Shown one piece after another: positions 22,201 to 34,062 of a stretch of DNA of 64,000 nt. The notes under the pieces were generated by a model. It did not search any database. It worked only from the letters and a program-made list of their open reading frames with translations, and was not told the DNA's origin. Both the position numbers and the translations under genes were made by a program. Source of the DNA: Craspedostauros australis (lineage: Eukaryota > Bacillariophyta > Bacillariophyceae > Mastogloiales > Achnanthaceae); NCBI GenBank assembly GCA_026770025.1, contig JAMXDE010000012.1, forward strand, positions 434,001 through 498,000, written 5' to 3'. The number at the start of each line of letters is the position of its first letter. Position 1 is the first letter of the stretch.

Positions 22201-25070
22201 ATTTCCTCACCTACCACGTGCTGGATGACGAATCCCGACGTGTACTGGTACGAAGCGTGGTCCGCCCCTTCAGGAAGGGTATAAACAACAACAGGCGTGT
22301 CACCTTCGACCACGACATGGACCCCGAGGCGGATAACCCCAGCACATGGACCCTGCTGGAACTGTCCGGTACCCCACAAGGATGGAAGACCAAGATCCCA
22401 CCTAAAAGAGGGTATGCAGCGACGGCCAAGACGACACACCCGCGGGCATGGGAGAACAAGACCGACAAAAAGACGCGACCCACCGGGATCCCTGATTCAG
22501 GGGAGGCACGGAACACAGGACCCGTCACCCGATCCCAAACGCTAACCAAACGGACAGCGAAGGCACGCACGACGCGTGCCACCGAGAAGGACAATCCGCG
22601 AACGAGCCCCGATGCGCCAGACAGGGGAGACTCTGACCCAGGGTCTTCGTATCTTCCGCGTTCGTCGGGACCACCATCATACCAACGCATGGATGACGGC
22701 CCCGAAGAAAGGGGAGGGAATAAGAGGACCAAGCAAAACAAACGATTTGTTTTGTCAACAGGTACCAGGAAAGGCATCCCATGGAAGAACATCGTCCATG
22801 GAACGATCAGATCCATAATCCAGACCATCGCAGCGGACCCAGTCACGACAGGCGTGAACACCGCGCCACCGCAAAGGGTACCCACCCTAACAAACCATCC
22901 AGGGAACCCGAGGCACAACCCACCAGGGTGCAACACGAACATCCCATGGGACACGACATCCATCTCTTTTGCCTGCAACCTCACGGCAACAGAAGTCAAC
23001 CAACTCGCATACCTGGCCCAATGTGACCAGTACACCGAAAGAGACAACTTCATCCTCGATGGAAGGAACCTCAACTGGAAGGCAAAGGGAATCACTCGTC
23101 ACCACCACGAGACACGAGAGGACGGAACCACCGAAGCAATCCTAGAGATCCTATGGATGAACGGAATGCGATCATGGTGCAGGATGGGAGACTTGAGGGC
23201 CCAGCAGCCGGACATCATCATCGAATACACCGAGCAGAACCGCCTACAGGACCAGAAAGGGTTCGAATGGGTGGAACTCCACAAAGCAAGGAACCAGCAC
23301 ATGCGATCAATGCTAGCCACCAAACTGGCAAACCACCGCCCAGGAAACAAGTACAAGTTCGGCACCCTGGTACCCAACAGCCTGAAACACGCCATGGCCA
23401 TCGACAGGCTCAACGGAAACGGACTCTGGAGCGAAGCCATCAACAAGGAACTGGACCAGATCAAACGGTTGGGGACCTTCAGACAACCAAAGACCGAACG
23501 AAGCACTCGATGGGTACACCAAGATCCCATACCACATCGTCTACGACGTGAAGTTCGACCTACGTCGAAAGGCAAGACTGGTGGCAAACGGAAACAAAAC
23601 GTCCCCACCAACAGAAGACGTATACTCAGGAGTGGTAGCATCAGACACCATCCGAATCGCCTTCGCCATCGCAGCAGCCAACGGACTGAGAGCATACGCC
23701 GGCGACGTAGGGAACGCGTTCCTATACGCCGACACCCTCGAGAAATGCTACATCCGAGCAGGCCCTGAATTTGGTAACCTCGAAGGCAAACCCCTCATCA
23801 TCCAAAAGGGACTCTACGGCCTAAGGACATCAAGTGCGAGGTTCCACGAACACTTCGCCGACACCCTCTGAACCATGGGATTCCTACCCTCCAAGGCCGA
23901 CAACGACATCTACACCCGAGAAGCCGACGACCACTACGAGATGATCACCACATACGTGGACGACGTACTGGTCTTCAGTAAGGACCCCATCCCAATCATC
24001 AACGACCTCAAGAAACGGTACACCATGAAGCAATGCGGTGATCCAGAATACTACCTTGGCGGGAACATCGTCGACCTCCCCAAGAACTGGAAGGACAGGG
24101 GAGTCAACATTGGACTCTCGGCCCAGACATACATCGGGAACGTCATCAAACGAGTGGAGCAACTAGTAGGGAAGACAATCCCGAAGGCATCCACTCCCAT
24201 GGTAGAGGCCTGTCACCCAGAAAGCGACACCTCGGACTTCACAAGCGCTGAAGACGCCAGGACCTACCGATCGATACTGGGTTGCCTCAATTGGGTCGTG
24301 ACCCTCGGGAGGCTGGACATCCAATACGCCACAACGACGATGGCACGGTTCGCCATGGCACCAAGGGAAGGACATCTCCTGACCATCCAAAGTATCATCG
24401 GGTACCTCAAAGGTCGAGAAAGGGGAGCCATCCTCTGCGACCCCAACCCAGTGGACCACACGAACATCGACACCACCCTCTCAAGCCATTGGAGAGAATT
24501 CTACCCTACCGCATCAGAGGTCACCCCCGTATCGGTACCAACACCAAAAGGGAAACCGGTTCAAATCACGTGTTACGTGGACGCCGACCATGGCCATGAC
24601 CAGGTCACACGGAAATCCATGACGGGCGCGGTTCTACTGATCAACAACACCATCGTCAAAACCATCTGCAAGCGACAGAACACAGTGGAGACATCCACCT
24701 ACAGATCCGAATTGGTAGCAGCCAGGATAGCTACCGAGGCGGTCACAGGTCTGCGCTACATGCTGAGAGACCTCGGAGTCCCCATCGACGGACCCGCAAT
24801 CATGCTCGGAGACAACAAAGCGGTGGTACTCAATACTACGGTCCCATCCTCAACGCTGAAGAAGAAACACTGTTCATTGGCTTTCCACCAAATCCGGGAA
24901 TGCATCGCCGCTGGAATCATCGTGTTCGCCCACATTGCGTCGGTTGACAACATCGCCGACATACTAACCAAGCCTCTTTCCAAAACACCATTCCACCACA
25001 TCACGTCGAGAACGATATTCCGGAACTCAATCCATGAGTCCGGATACCACAGCGAAACCATATCACAAGC
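19287..25070 (+). pseudogene. element A Pol: protease, integrase, reverse transcriptase, RNase H (broken)
   Basis: Same frame as gag up to about 23505. The remainder of gag is followed by a retropepsin-like site, YAVCDGGAQCCVIG (about 20095-20135; DGG rather than DSG/DTG), then a long acidic linker. The integrase core has ATDTIFSN near 21617, FHSDNAKEQ near 21785 and the Glu in NPAEHNAIL near 21895. A CoDi-type segment follows (FRYMCYVHNH, VDISALLTF). Near 23505 the frame shifts by one; the RT then reads IPYHIVYDVKFDLRRKARLV and has YVDDV near 23955. An in-frame TGA at 23869-23871 interrupts RT. RNase H residues: YVDADHGHD near 24577, STYRSELVA near 24700, GDNKAVV near 24810. Likely non-autonomous as it stands. 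Confidence 0.9.
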
Positions 25071-27636
25071 CATATCAAAGAGCAGGACGACCAGAGCAGA
25101 CGATGACCCCGATCTAATGGCCACGGAAACGCAAGAACCATCACCACCGAAGGAAGAACACACCATGAGCGTGAACATGGCGAGGTATCAACAGACCTCC
25201 ATGAAATACAGCCCGACATCGAAAACCCTTCGGCTAACCAGAACCCAACGAGAACCGAACCCCCTCGAAATGGCACAAAGGAAATCACCCAGAACCATCA
25301 AGCGCACCAAGAGCACACCGGCCTCGCCCAACCGCCAACAGACGCGAAATTTCAGTGTCGTATACGACATGACCGACAACCGTACCACGAATCAGAACCA
25401 CGAGCCAGCCGGCGCGCCAACCGACAAATTCTTGATCCGGCGTGGTGACACACCACCATCAGCCCTCACCGACGAATTCAGCACATTCTCGAGTATCAAC
25501 CCCTCATGTGGAAGCGACGTCCTCTACTACCCAAGAGACATGCTGGAGACAGGGCCCATCATGCCAAGGAACCAATCACACGTCGCCACATCGACCAAGT
25601 TCCGGAAACCGCCACCTGGAGTCACCATGCCAGCCATCAAAGAAGGCAACTGTGAAACTTCCTTCCACACGGGCCTGACACCTCGGGCTTTCGTCACACC
25701 TGAGCACGAAACATACAGGTGCGACATGCTGATCGCTGATCTCCAAGAAGACCTGGCACGGAACGCGACCGCACCCTCTATTGCACTCCGCGACATGAAC
25801 ATGCTTTCACCACAAAAACGGAGCCGTCACAACCAGGACCCCGGACACAACCTCTCCCCATTCCTGACGAGGACACGCAAGATGACATTCCCGAAGTACA
25901 CCCCGTTCTACAAGGGCATCAATTGTCCCGTTCCCGGATCCAGGGTGCTATATCCCGCAGGAAAGAAGGGACCTTTCCAAGGAATCGTCGTCGGACACAG
26001 TGGCCGCAGAGTCCGAATCTTCTGCACGAAGGGAAACGAGAACACACCAGCCGGCCGTATTTCCCATGTAGAGAAACAATCCATCTACCCTCTCACCCTC
26101 TCCGAATACCTGGATAACAACCTCCAAACCACCAAGGTCCTCAGCATCGCCATAGCCGATGGCCAGTGCTTCTACTCCGCTCAGGACGGCGCATGGGGCG
26201 AACCACCCGACGAGTTCCGCGCAACCATGCGGAAGCCATCCATATGCCACTTCTTCAAGGTGAGGAAGAACCGGATCCCAATCATCCTCACACGTGCAAG
26301 GAAGGCACGAATGGTCCGAAAACAAAGCGACACCCTCGCCGTCAACCTCGCACGAGAGAAGAAAGCACTCGCGAACGAGCCTTTTCCCCCCACCGACGAT
26401 GATGAGATGGTCAATGGGATACCATCCCTCGAAGACACCCGTCCCAGTCTCGAAGAGGGAGAGACACCAGAAGGCAGGTTCCTGGATGAGATCCCTGACG
26501 GATTCTTCGACGAAAAGATGACCGCAGAAGAAGCCAGCCATCAGGAGTCTGAATCAGAGACGTACCACGATGGAGACCAAGAATCGCAGGACCCAGGAAG
26601 TGTGATTGACATGGAAGCAGAGATCGCAAGCGGAGCGGTGATCAGCCATCCCAGACCTCCCATCAGACGATCATCACGACCATCACCAGCGTCCAAAATC
26701 TTGACCGCCACGCGAGATGGACAAGGGTATACCGACAAGGTACGCCCAAAGCCCATGATCCCAGCCGACCATTCCGTGAACAGCGCATCCGTCCCAGAGC
26801 CCGGCGACAGTGACGATTCTGGGTCCATCTACCGACCAGAAGGCAAGTCGACCAAACGAAGCCAAGCGTCGCGACGACCCAGCTCTGGAGCCAGCAGCAA
26901 GCAAAGCAATCGTCCCAAAAGAGAGGGGCTCTTCGACGAATCCGAGGACTCCACCATTTCCTCGGGAACATCGGGAATCAAGATGATCAAACAGGTCAGG
27001 TCCGCCAAGAAATCCACAAGTGGGACCATCAACACAGATAGGGCCCCCACCACGACCGTGGAAGAACCTACCGAGACGGCAGAACCAGTGCCTCCCACAA
27101 CCCAGGATGAGCAACCAGAGGTCCCTACACCACCGGAGGGACCAACCGATGATGACGTGCCGGTAGCAACCGCGTACCCGGCACCCGTGAATTACAATGA
27201 GTACGCGAACACCAATACCCGCCAACTCCGTGCCTCGAACCATCCCCTACCATCGACCCCCGACACTCCGGAGACCAGCAATGCCAACAAGAGAGCCCGA
27301 ACGGAGGTCCGACCAGCGATAGCATACCCGTCACCCCGACGTCTTCGGTCCGGATACATCATGTCCAGCAACCGAGGACCAACGATGATGCAACCATCCA
27401 TCTTCCAGATGCCTCCCGACCCCACAGCTCAGATCAAGGCCGTCCTCCAAAACGACGAGAGGACACCTATGGTCATCCAAACCCTCGCCGATATCCTTTT
27501 CTGCGGAGGGCTTGACCATATCAACCAAGTTCAGCAGGTCAGCATCACCTCCTCGTTGAACAAGGCATTGGAAGCCATGCTCACCAACCGCCACCAAGGC
27601 CGCGGCTACTACGACAACAACGAACAGTCCGAATGA
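25071..27636 (+). CDS. element A C-terminal extension after RNase H, unknown domain(s)
   Basis: About 855 codons continue in the RNase H frame with no stop to 27634-27636. Usual copia proteins end soon after RNase H. The first 280 residues are polar. A globular candidate lies near 25900-26180 (GSRVLYPAGKKGPFQGIVVG, then GRRVRIFCTKGNEN, then the Tyr-Leu-rich end of this segment). Its alternating beta pattern resembles SH3/Tudor-like barrels, but this is inference from pattern alone. A second piece near 26150-26400 contains CHFFKVRKNRIPIILTRARK. The rest is Ser, Pro, Glu and Thr-rich, and the end is helical (IQTLADILFCGGLDHINQVQ). The clean 2.5-kb frame suggests selection until recently. It may be an Env-like, targeting or second structural segment; not recognised. 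Confidence 0.7.
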
Positions 27637-27720
27637 AGCCCGCTCGCCGCCATCTTGGGCGGCGGAACAAACCACACTACGATTAGCTTTCTTGCTTTCA
27701 GTCAACTCACGTTTCAACGT

Positions 27721-27734
27721 GAGATGAAGGGGAG
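27721..27734 (+). other. polypurine tract of element A
   Basis: GAGATGAAGGGGAG lies directly before the right LTR, where the plus-strand primer is expected. Confidence 0.8.
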
Positions 27735-28262
27735 TAATAGAGCTAAACTAGTAACCACCTTAGCGAGAGAGACTACGAATCATCCGACTCGTCAGCATTC
27801 CCGTAGGTCGAACGGACACTTCGCCGAACCCCACGTTTGGAGACAGATCCAGAACCTTGAAGCAGATCTTCGGAATTCGTGTCAGGGAACCAATGGGGTT
27901 CCGATAACCAAGTTTCTGACACCCACCATCGCCAAAACGCCGACGCACGGAACCAAAGCCACAACAACGAGCATCATCGCCCATTGTCTCTCACAGAACC
28001 CAGACGACGGATCTCGACCCACGGTACTTGGGCTACACAACCCACACGCATTGTCATACAGGACATCACAGGAGATTCCCCTCGAAGAGAAGAACCATAG
28101 CACTAATCTCATAATCCGCATGTTTCTTCACCATCTACCAGTATTCTAAATTGACTACTTGTGGAACAGAAGACTCTCGTCCGGATCGCTTGCCAGTCAA
28201 GCCTCTGCCTACAGCTAAAGAACAGCCAACAAGACAACAGCCATTACGTTTGGGCTCTATTA
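27735..28262 (+). repeat. 3' LTR of element A
   Basis: 528 bp, the same length as the left LTR, with about three A/G differences clustered in the middle. It ends in CTATTA followed by the target copy GTTGA. Confidence 0.95.
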
Positions 28263-28267
28263 GTTGA

Positions 28268-29332
28268 AACAGGTCTCTCTTTGTAGCTCAACACTGACCC
28301 AGTAGACCCTGATTATATTGATGTTTTTTGTTTGTGTTGTCTGTACTAATAGTGGTTATTGTTGTCAGTGTTGTTGTCAGCTCATTGTGAGATCAATTTC
28401 ATCTCATCTGCTTTCTGGGTCTTGATGTGCGATTCATCATCGCCTTTCACCACGTCTTATCCTGTCATTCTGACAGTTGCTTGGCCAGAATCAACTGCTT
28501 CATTCTTCAATTTCTACTCAGTGCACCGTGTTGTGACATGCCTTCATGTTTCTGCACGATTGGATGTCTTGCTTCTTGGTGATCTGCTTGTTTCTCACAC
28601 ATGGTTGACATGTCACATAACATAGTCATCAGACTCCATCACATGGACTCTGAATCTCATCATGTGATCTCCAGACTCCATCACATGATCTTGGTCAGTT
28701 CTTACCCATGGTGTCGGTCAGTCGTATTTTGGTCCCATATCTCAATTTCCATGTTCTCCGAATCATCCATTATTTTCTACTTAGAGTCACGATCAATCAC
28801 ACATTCGCCAATGACAGATCCAAGATTCTCATTTTGGACGACCGAACCCGGTCTCACATTTTCCAAAATAATCCGTCTGTCTCGACAAGATACAAGTTCA
28901 TCAATCCCATCAAATTTGGCAAGATCACATTTCTGTAATGATCGGATTTGTTGCATGCATCGTTGTTGTTCCAAGAAGCAAGGTTGGAATTGGAGGCGCC
29001 ATGAACCTCCTTCATTCTTGCAAACTCGACAACAACTTCATGCTCTGCAATTCATGCTCTGCAATTCATGCACTGCAATTCATGCACTGCACTTCATGCA
29101 CTGCTGTGTGCTGCAACACATGTTGCCTCAGCACCATTTACATCATCACATCTCCATCTGCTCACAATTCAGACTTCAACAGATCTGAATTGGGCCAGCT
29201 ATCCATCATCTAACATCTTATTAACAACTCAGAGCACACTGACAACTATCAACAGCTTCACTCTACTTCCTTTGACAGACCTGATCACTCCCAATTTCGA
29301 AGTAAGTGCCCATTATTGTCTGTGTTCTATCA
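28268..29332 (+). other. host DNA right of element A; possible right part of the element B 5' LTR
   Basis: Non-coding and T/C-rich, with degenerate short repeats around ATCACATG (28600-28700) and a minisatellite at 29037-29104. It ends in CTATCA immediately before a second copy of the primer-site motif. This supports an LTR end at 29332. No 3' partner LTR was found, since element B is truncated. Confidence 0.5.
29037..29104. repeat. 14-bp minisatellite, about five copies
   Basis: Unit TTCATGC(T/A)CTGCAA in direct tandem; the last copies are degenerate. Confidence 0.85.
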
Positions 29333-29345
29333 GATTAACAGTCAC
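29333..29345 (+). other. primer binding site of element B
   Basis: GATTAACAGTCAC matches the element A site at 12 of 13 positions and sits right after CTATCA. This supports the same tRNA-Asn anticodon-arm primer. Confidence 0.55.
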
Positions 29346-29421
29346 AATCGCCTACATCCTGTGCTGAACGCGTGAACCATCGTCATTTCTCATTGTCATT
29401 GAGCATTCAAAAAATAACATC

Positions 29422-29948
29422 TAATTGAGCTAAACTAGTACCCATCTTAGAGAGAGAGACTACGAATCATCCGACCCGTCAGCATTCCAGTAGATCGAAT
29501 GAATACTTCACCGGCCCCCACGTTTGGGGACAGATCCAGAACCTTGAAGCAGATCTTCGGAACCCGTGTCAGGGAACCAGTAGGGTTCCGATAACCAAGT
29601 TTCTGACACCCACCATCGCCAAAACGCCGACACATGGAAACAGAGCCCCAGCAACGCGCATCATCGCCCATTGTCTCTCACGGAACTCAGCCAACGGATC
29701 TTGACCCACGGTACTTGGGCTACACGACACATACACACTGTCATACAGGACACCACAGGAGATCCTCCCCGAAGGGAAGAACCATAGCACTAATCTCATA
29801 ATCCGCACGTTTCTTCACCATCTACCAGTATTCTCAATTGACTACTTGTGGAACAGAAGACTCACGTTCGGACCGCTTGCCAATCAAGCCTCTGCCCAAA
29901 GCTATCAACAGCCAACAAGACAACAGCCATTACGTTTGGGCTCTATTA
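29422..29948 (+). mobile_element. solo LTR of the element A family
   Basis: 527 bp, from TAATTGAGC to GCTCTATTA, clearly homologous along its length to the LTRs of A but visibly diverged. It is flanked by perfect 5-bp target copies ACATC at 29417-29421 and 29949-29953, so it arose by LTR-LTR recombination. It lies in the leader of element B. Confidence 0.93.
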
Positions 29949-30118
29949 ACATCATCTTGCAACATCACATGACGACGTGAAGTTGATTCCATCTCTGTGA
30001 TCACAGCTTTGCTGCACAGAACATCAGAGCCAATCGGCTTGTGCACACTCACTTCCATCACTATTAGACGCATTTGCCAGTGATATCAATTGCCTTGTAA
30101 CCTGAATACTCCATCAAC

Positions 30119-30229
30119 ACATCATCCATTTGGTATTGATCACATCCGATCTGCAAGCACATCATCCATTTGGTATTGATCACATCCGATCTACCAACAC
30201 ATCAATCAATCAATCAATCAATCAATCAA
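30119..30229. repeat. two 40-bp direct repeats plus (ATCA)n tract
   Basis: A 40-bp unit at 30119-30158 and 30159-30198 (ACATCATCCATTTGGTATTG...), followed by an ATCA tract at 30201-30229. It lies in the untranslated leader just before the element B gag start. Confidence 0.9.
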
Positions 30230-32483
30230 GCACAATCAAACTACAACCCAAGATGACTACTACTGTTTCCGAAGCTGAGATTTTCGCTCATGTGCTGAGC
30301 ATCATCGGCATCACTGCAGGTACCAATCAACGCGACCTTCTGGAACATGAAGAGATCAACAACATGTCGGATCTCCTGCTCCTTGAGCGCGACGACCTTG
30401 TTGCAATGCGGTTCATGAGCGCTGATGAGGATGGAGAGCCTTTCTCGTCCCAACTCAATGGGCCAACCATCCGCAAGATCCTCGCCCTCCATCGGTGGTA
30501 CCAACTTCAGGACAACCCTACGTTCGCCACCTGGTACCGCATCACCGGACATTCCCTCGCTGAGTCGATCGCCACCCCTCATGTTGACCCATCGGTTGCA
30601 GCAGTTCCGCAAATCCCTGACAAGGCCACTTCGCCTGCAACAGCTGGAGCAGCATTCTCTCGCCTTCAGGACTTTCAAAAAGGGATGAAACGTGACAGCG
30701 GGCGGTTCCCGAAGCTCAAGGAGGACAAGTACTTCCTGTCCTTCAGACGCACATTCGCGACTGTCGCCGCATCCCAAGGCGTATCCAATGTCCTGGACCC
30801 CGACTACAAGCCGCCAACTGAGGATCAAACCCTCTTCGATGAGCAGAACATCTTCGTCTACGGTGCTCTCGTCCTCAGCCTCAAGACTCAGAAGGGTCAA
30901 GGTTGTGTCCGGCGTTTCGAGGATTCCATGGATGGTCAGGCTGCCTACGCCACTCTGCTTGCAGAGTAAGCCTCTGGTGTGACAGCTGCCAACTCCGCCA
31001 AAGCACTCCGCACATCTTTGGAGTCCCTCAAGCTGGACAAGGAATGGCAAGGTACCCAAGAATCCTTCCTTGATGCTTGGTCCAACAAGGTTCGCGACTT
31101 GGAGACAATCCAAGATCATGCCGTGTCCCCCGAGCGCAAGCGCGACTGGCTTGAGGAGTCTATCTCCCAGGACGCCGAGCTGCATCGACCACTCTTCGAG
31201 TCTCAGTACCTTGAGGCGTTCCTTGATGCCATGAGCATTGCCGGAGTCTCCAGAGACTTCACCCTCGACTTTGACAAGATCTTCTCACTGGTGCGCAGTC
31301 ATGCGCAGCGCTTGGATCATGTCAAGCCCCGTGGACGTACCAATCGCAAGGTCCACAATGCCAAACACTCTGGCACCAATTCTGGTGCACATTCGTGGAG
31401 CAAGGACAAGGACTATTCGAAGGATCCTCGTCCCCATGTCCCTCATGATGAATGGACAAAGATGGACAAGGGCCAATGCCAAGCAATCCTCCAAGCAAAG
31501 GGGAAGTGGGATCCCAACCGTTCCAAAGACGGGCGCAATCAATCTGCCAACAAGACAGACAAGACTGCTCTCAAGACCGGATCCGAGTCCGCATCAGGCA
31601 ATGAAGATGCTGCGGCCAACGACTCTGCGCCGCGTGCACCACCAGGCGATGCCATCAGCCGCATGCTCGCCAACGCCAAGACGACCAGATCATCTGACGT
31701 GCCTGCCATGTCCTACAAGGGGCAGACCTGGCGTCTCGCCAACCAAGCCGCGATTCGCTACGAATTTCATAAGACATCCCAGGAGCTACACGGATCTCTC
31801 GTTGACAGTGGAGCCAATGGTGGTCTCGCCGGAGATGATGTCGTGGTGCTGTGCAAGACCGGACACACCGCTGATGTCAACAGCATTGGAGATTAAGCCA
31901 TCGGCAACCTTGACATTGGTTCTGTTGCTGGACTCGTCCAGACCACTGACGGACCAATCATCGCCGTATTCCATCAATACGCGCTGTATGGGAAGCACAA
32001 GACGATTCATTCCGCCAATCAGCTCGCCTCCTTTGGCGTGGATGTCAACGAACGTCCCCGTGATCTACCTGGTGGCCGACAGACCATCGTGACCCCTGGC
32101 GGTCATGTGATTCCATTGTCAATCCGCCAAGGCTTGTCGTACATGGACATGCGTCCTCCGACTCGTGCCCAACTCGATCAGCTCCCTCACGTCGACTTCA
32201 CCGCCGATGATGAATGGGATCCTTCCTCACTTGACCATGAGCTTGATGTCGCCGACATCGCTCCACAAGATCCAGGACCTCCATCGGATGACCGCAGCCA
32301 TGCCATTGATGTCTTCGCTGTCGACCAACGCCCATCTGCGGACGACTCCATCGTCCCGACAGGCGGCATCCAACAACGCCCCTTGCCTATCGACTACGAG
32401 ACACTCCGTCCGCACTTTGGGTGGATCCCTGCTCGCCGTGTGCGAGATACTCTTCGCTGCACATTGCAGTGGTACCGCACCGC

Positions 32484-33295
32484 TTGTTGAGATGTACATG
32501 CGTGTATATGTCAAGATGTACGTATGTGTATGTGCATCGCTCACCCGCTATTCTCTTATACTCACATACGAACGGTACAACTACATTCGTGTCGTAGTGA
32601 ACTGTGATTTGGCAAAATCACACTACAAATGGAACACACGAAAATGAGCAGGATTTCTGGAGGAAATCTGTAAACAACGATTTCTGAGAGTATCAGGAAC
32701 ATCGTCCGTCCATCCATCCATGGGAACGTATGGCACCAAGTGAAACTTGGTATACGTCCCAACTAAACCTCAAATGACGATATCCTCACCGAGACGTCGA
32801 CATCATCGACGGAACGTGACATCTGGAGAGCAGAAGGACGACAACTGACGTTGACAGGATGTCATCATGTCACCACGTCGGCATCTGTCTCCATGTCAGG
32901 AGCAGAAGGTGAAGATCAGATGACGGAAGTACATCAAGATCATGTAGCTACGAAGAGAGGTTCAAGTGGCAGGTACTCATGGAGTAGAAGCCAGTAGTGA
33001 ATGAACGGAGTGTCGAATGCGGAGTACGCATCGAGCACGAAGTGTCGCGTAGTGCAAACACGCGACATCAAGAGAGAGAGAATACGAGCAAGGGCGAGAG
33101 AGTATCTTGCATACCGACTCATGTCGGATCGAACCAGCCAATCTGTGAAGAGACAGACGCGCCGAGAGCATCGGGCGAGACTACGGAGACACCGAGAGGA
33201 TCGGAGTGCTTCAACTAATGAAATAGCAAACAGAAACAGTAACAACCATCATTGTCTCCACGATCGTAGGCTCCCAATATCGGGACTTGCCAACA
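32484..33295 (+). mobile_element. LTR family C, copy 1 (first of a tandem pair)
   Basis: Begins TTGTTGAGATGTACATG and ends CTTGCCAACA, giving the inverted ends TTGTTG/CAACAA. It is about three-quarters or more identical to 33296-34062. The pair lies inside element B, flanked by ACCGC at 32479-32483 and 34063-34067. Insert plus target copy is 1584 bp, a multiple of three, so the element B frame is kept. Confidence 0.85.
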
Positions 33296-34062
33296 AGATG
33301 CACGTGTATATGTGCATCGTTCACCCGTTATTCTCTTATACTCACGTACGAACGGTACAACTACACTCGTGTCGATAGTATACTGTGATTCGTCAGAATT
33401 ACAGCGGAAATGGAACACACGAAAAGGAGCAAGATTTCTGGAGGAAATTTGCAATCAACGATTTCTGAGAGAATTAGAATCATCGTCCGCCCATCCATCA
33501 ATGGTACCAAGAGAATCTTGAGGTACTTCCCAACTAAACCTCAGATGACGATATCATCTGACAGACTGCTGCATCACCAATAGAACGTGACATCTGGAGA
33601 GCAGAAGGACGCCTACTGACGTTGACAGGATGTCATCGTGTCACCACGTCGACATCTGTCTCCAAGTCAGAGCAGGAGGCGAAGATCCGATGACCGAAGG
33701 GCATCAGCATCATGGATACAGAAGGTGAACTTCAAATGGTGAGTACTCATGGAGTAGGAGCCAGTACTGAATGAACGGAGTGTCGAATGCGGAGTACGCA
33801 TCGAACACGGAGTATCGTGTGCGACGAGTACACGATGTTGAGAGAGAGAGAATACAGAGAAGAGCGAGAGAGCATCTCGCGTACCGACTCATAGTCGGAG
33901 ACCGAATCTACGAAACAGATTGAAGCACCGAGAGCATCGGGCAAGAGAACGGGCGTACACCGAGAGGATCGGAGTAGCCAACTAATGAAATAGCGAACAG
34001 ACGACTATCAACCAACACCATCTTCCACGATCGTAGGTTACCGTGAGCGGAACTTGCCAACA
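33296..34062 (+). mobile_element. LTR family C, copy 2 (second of a tandem pair)
   Basis: Direct repeat of copy 1, starting AGATGCACGTG with the first six terminal bases missing. It is joined to CCAACA of copy 1 with no internal region. It ends GGAACTTGCCAACA, then the ACCGC target copy. Confidence 0.85.

Larger units (their letters stand above)
16434..28262 (+). mobile_element. element A: 11.8-kb Ty1/copia LTR retrotransposon (CoDi-like)
   Basis: Complete structure: 528-bp LTRs at both ends, a 5-bp target duplication GTTGA (16429-16433 and 28263-28267), a primer site after the left LTR and a purine tract before the right LTR. Gag, protease, integrase, RT and RNase H come in copia order. The LTRs differ at only about three positions by eye, so the insertion is young. 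The coding region is nevertheless broken by two in-frame stops and one frameshift. It is about twice the size of a usual copia element because of a long reading frame after RNase H. Confidence 0.95.

Noticed and set aside
22211-23095. 294-codon minus-strand ORF
   Set aside because: Antisense of element A pol; no domain.
29037-30229. Short tandem repeats as a possible centromere or origin
   Set aside because: Only a few copies, lying inside retroelement leader sequence.
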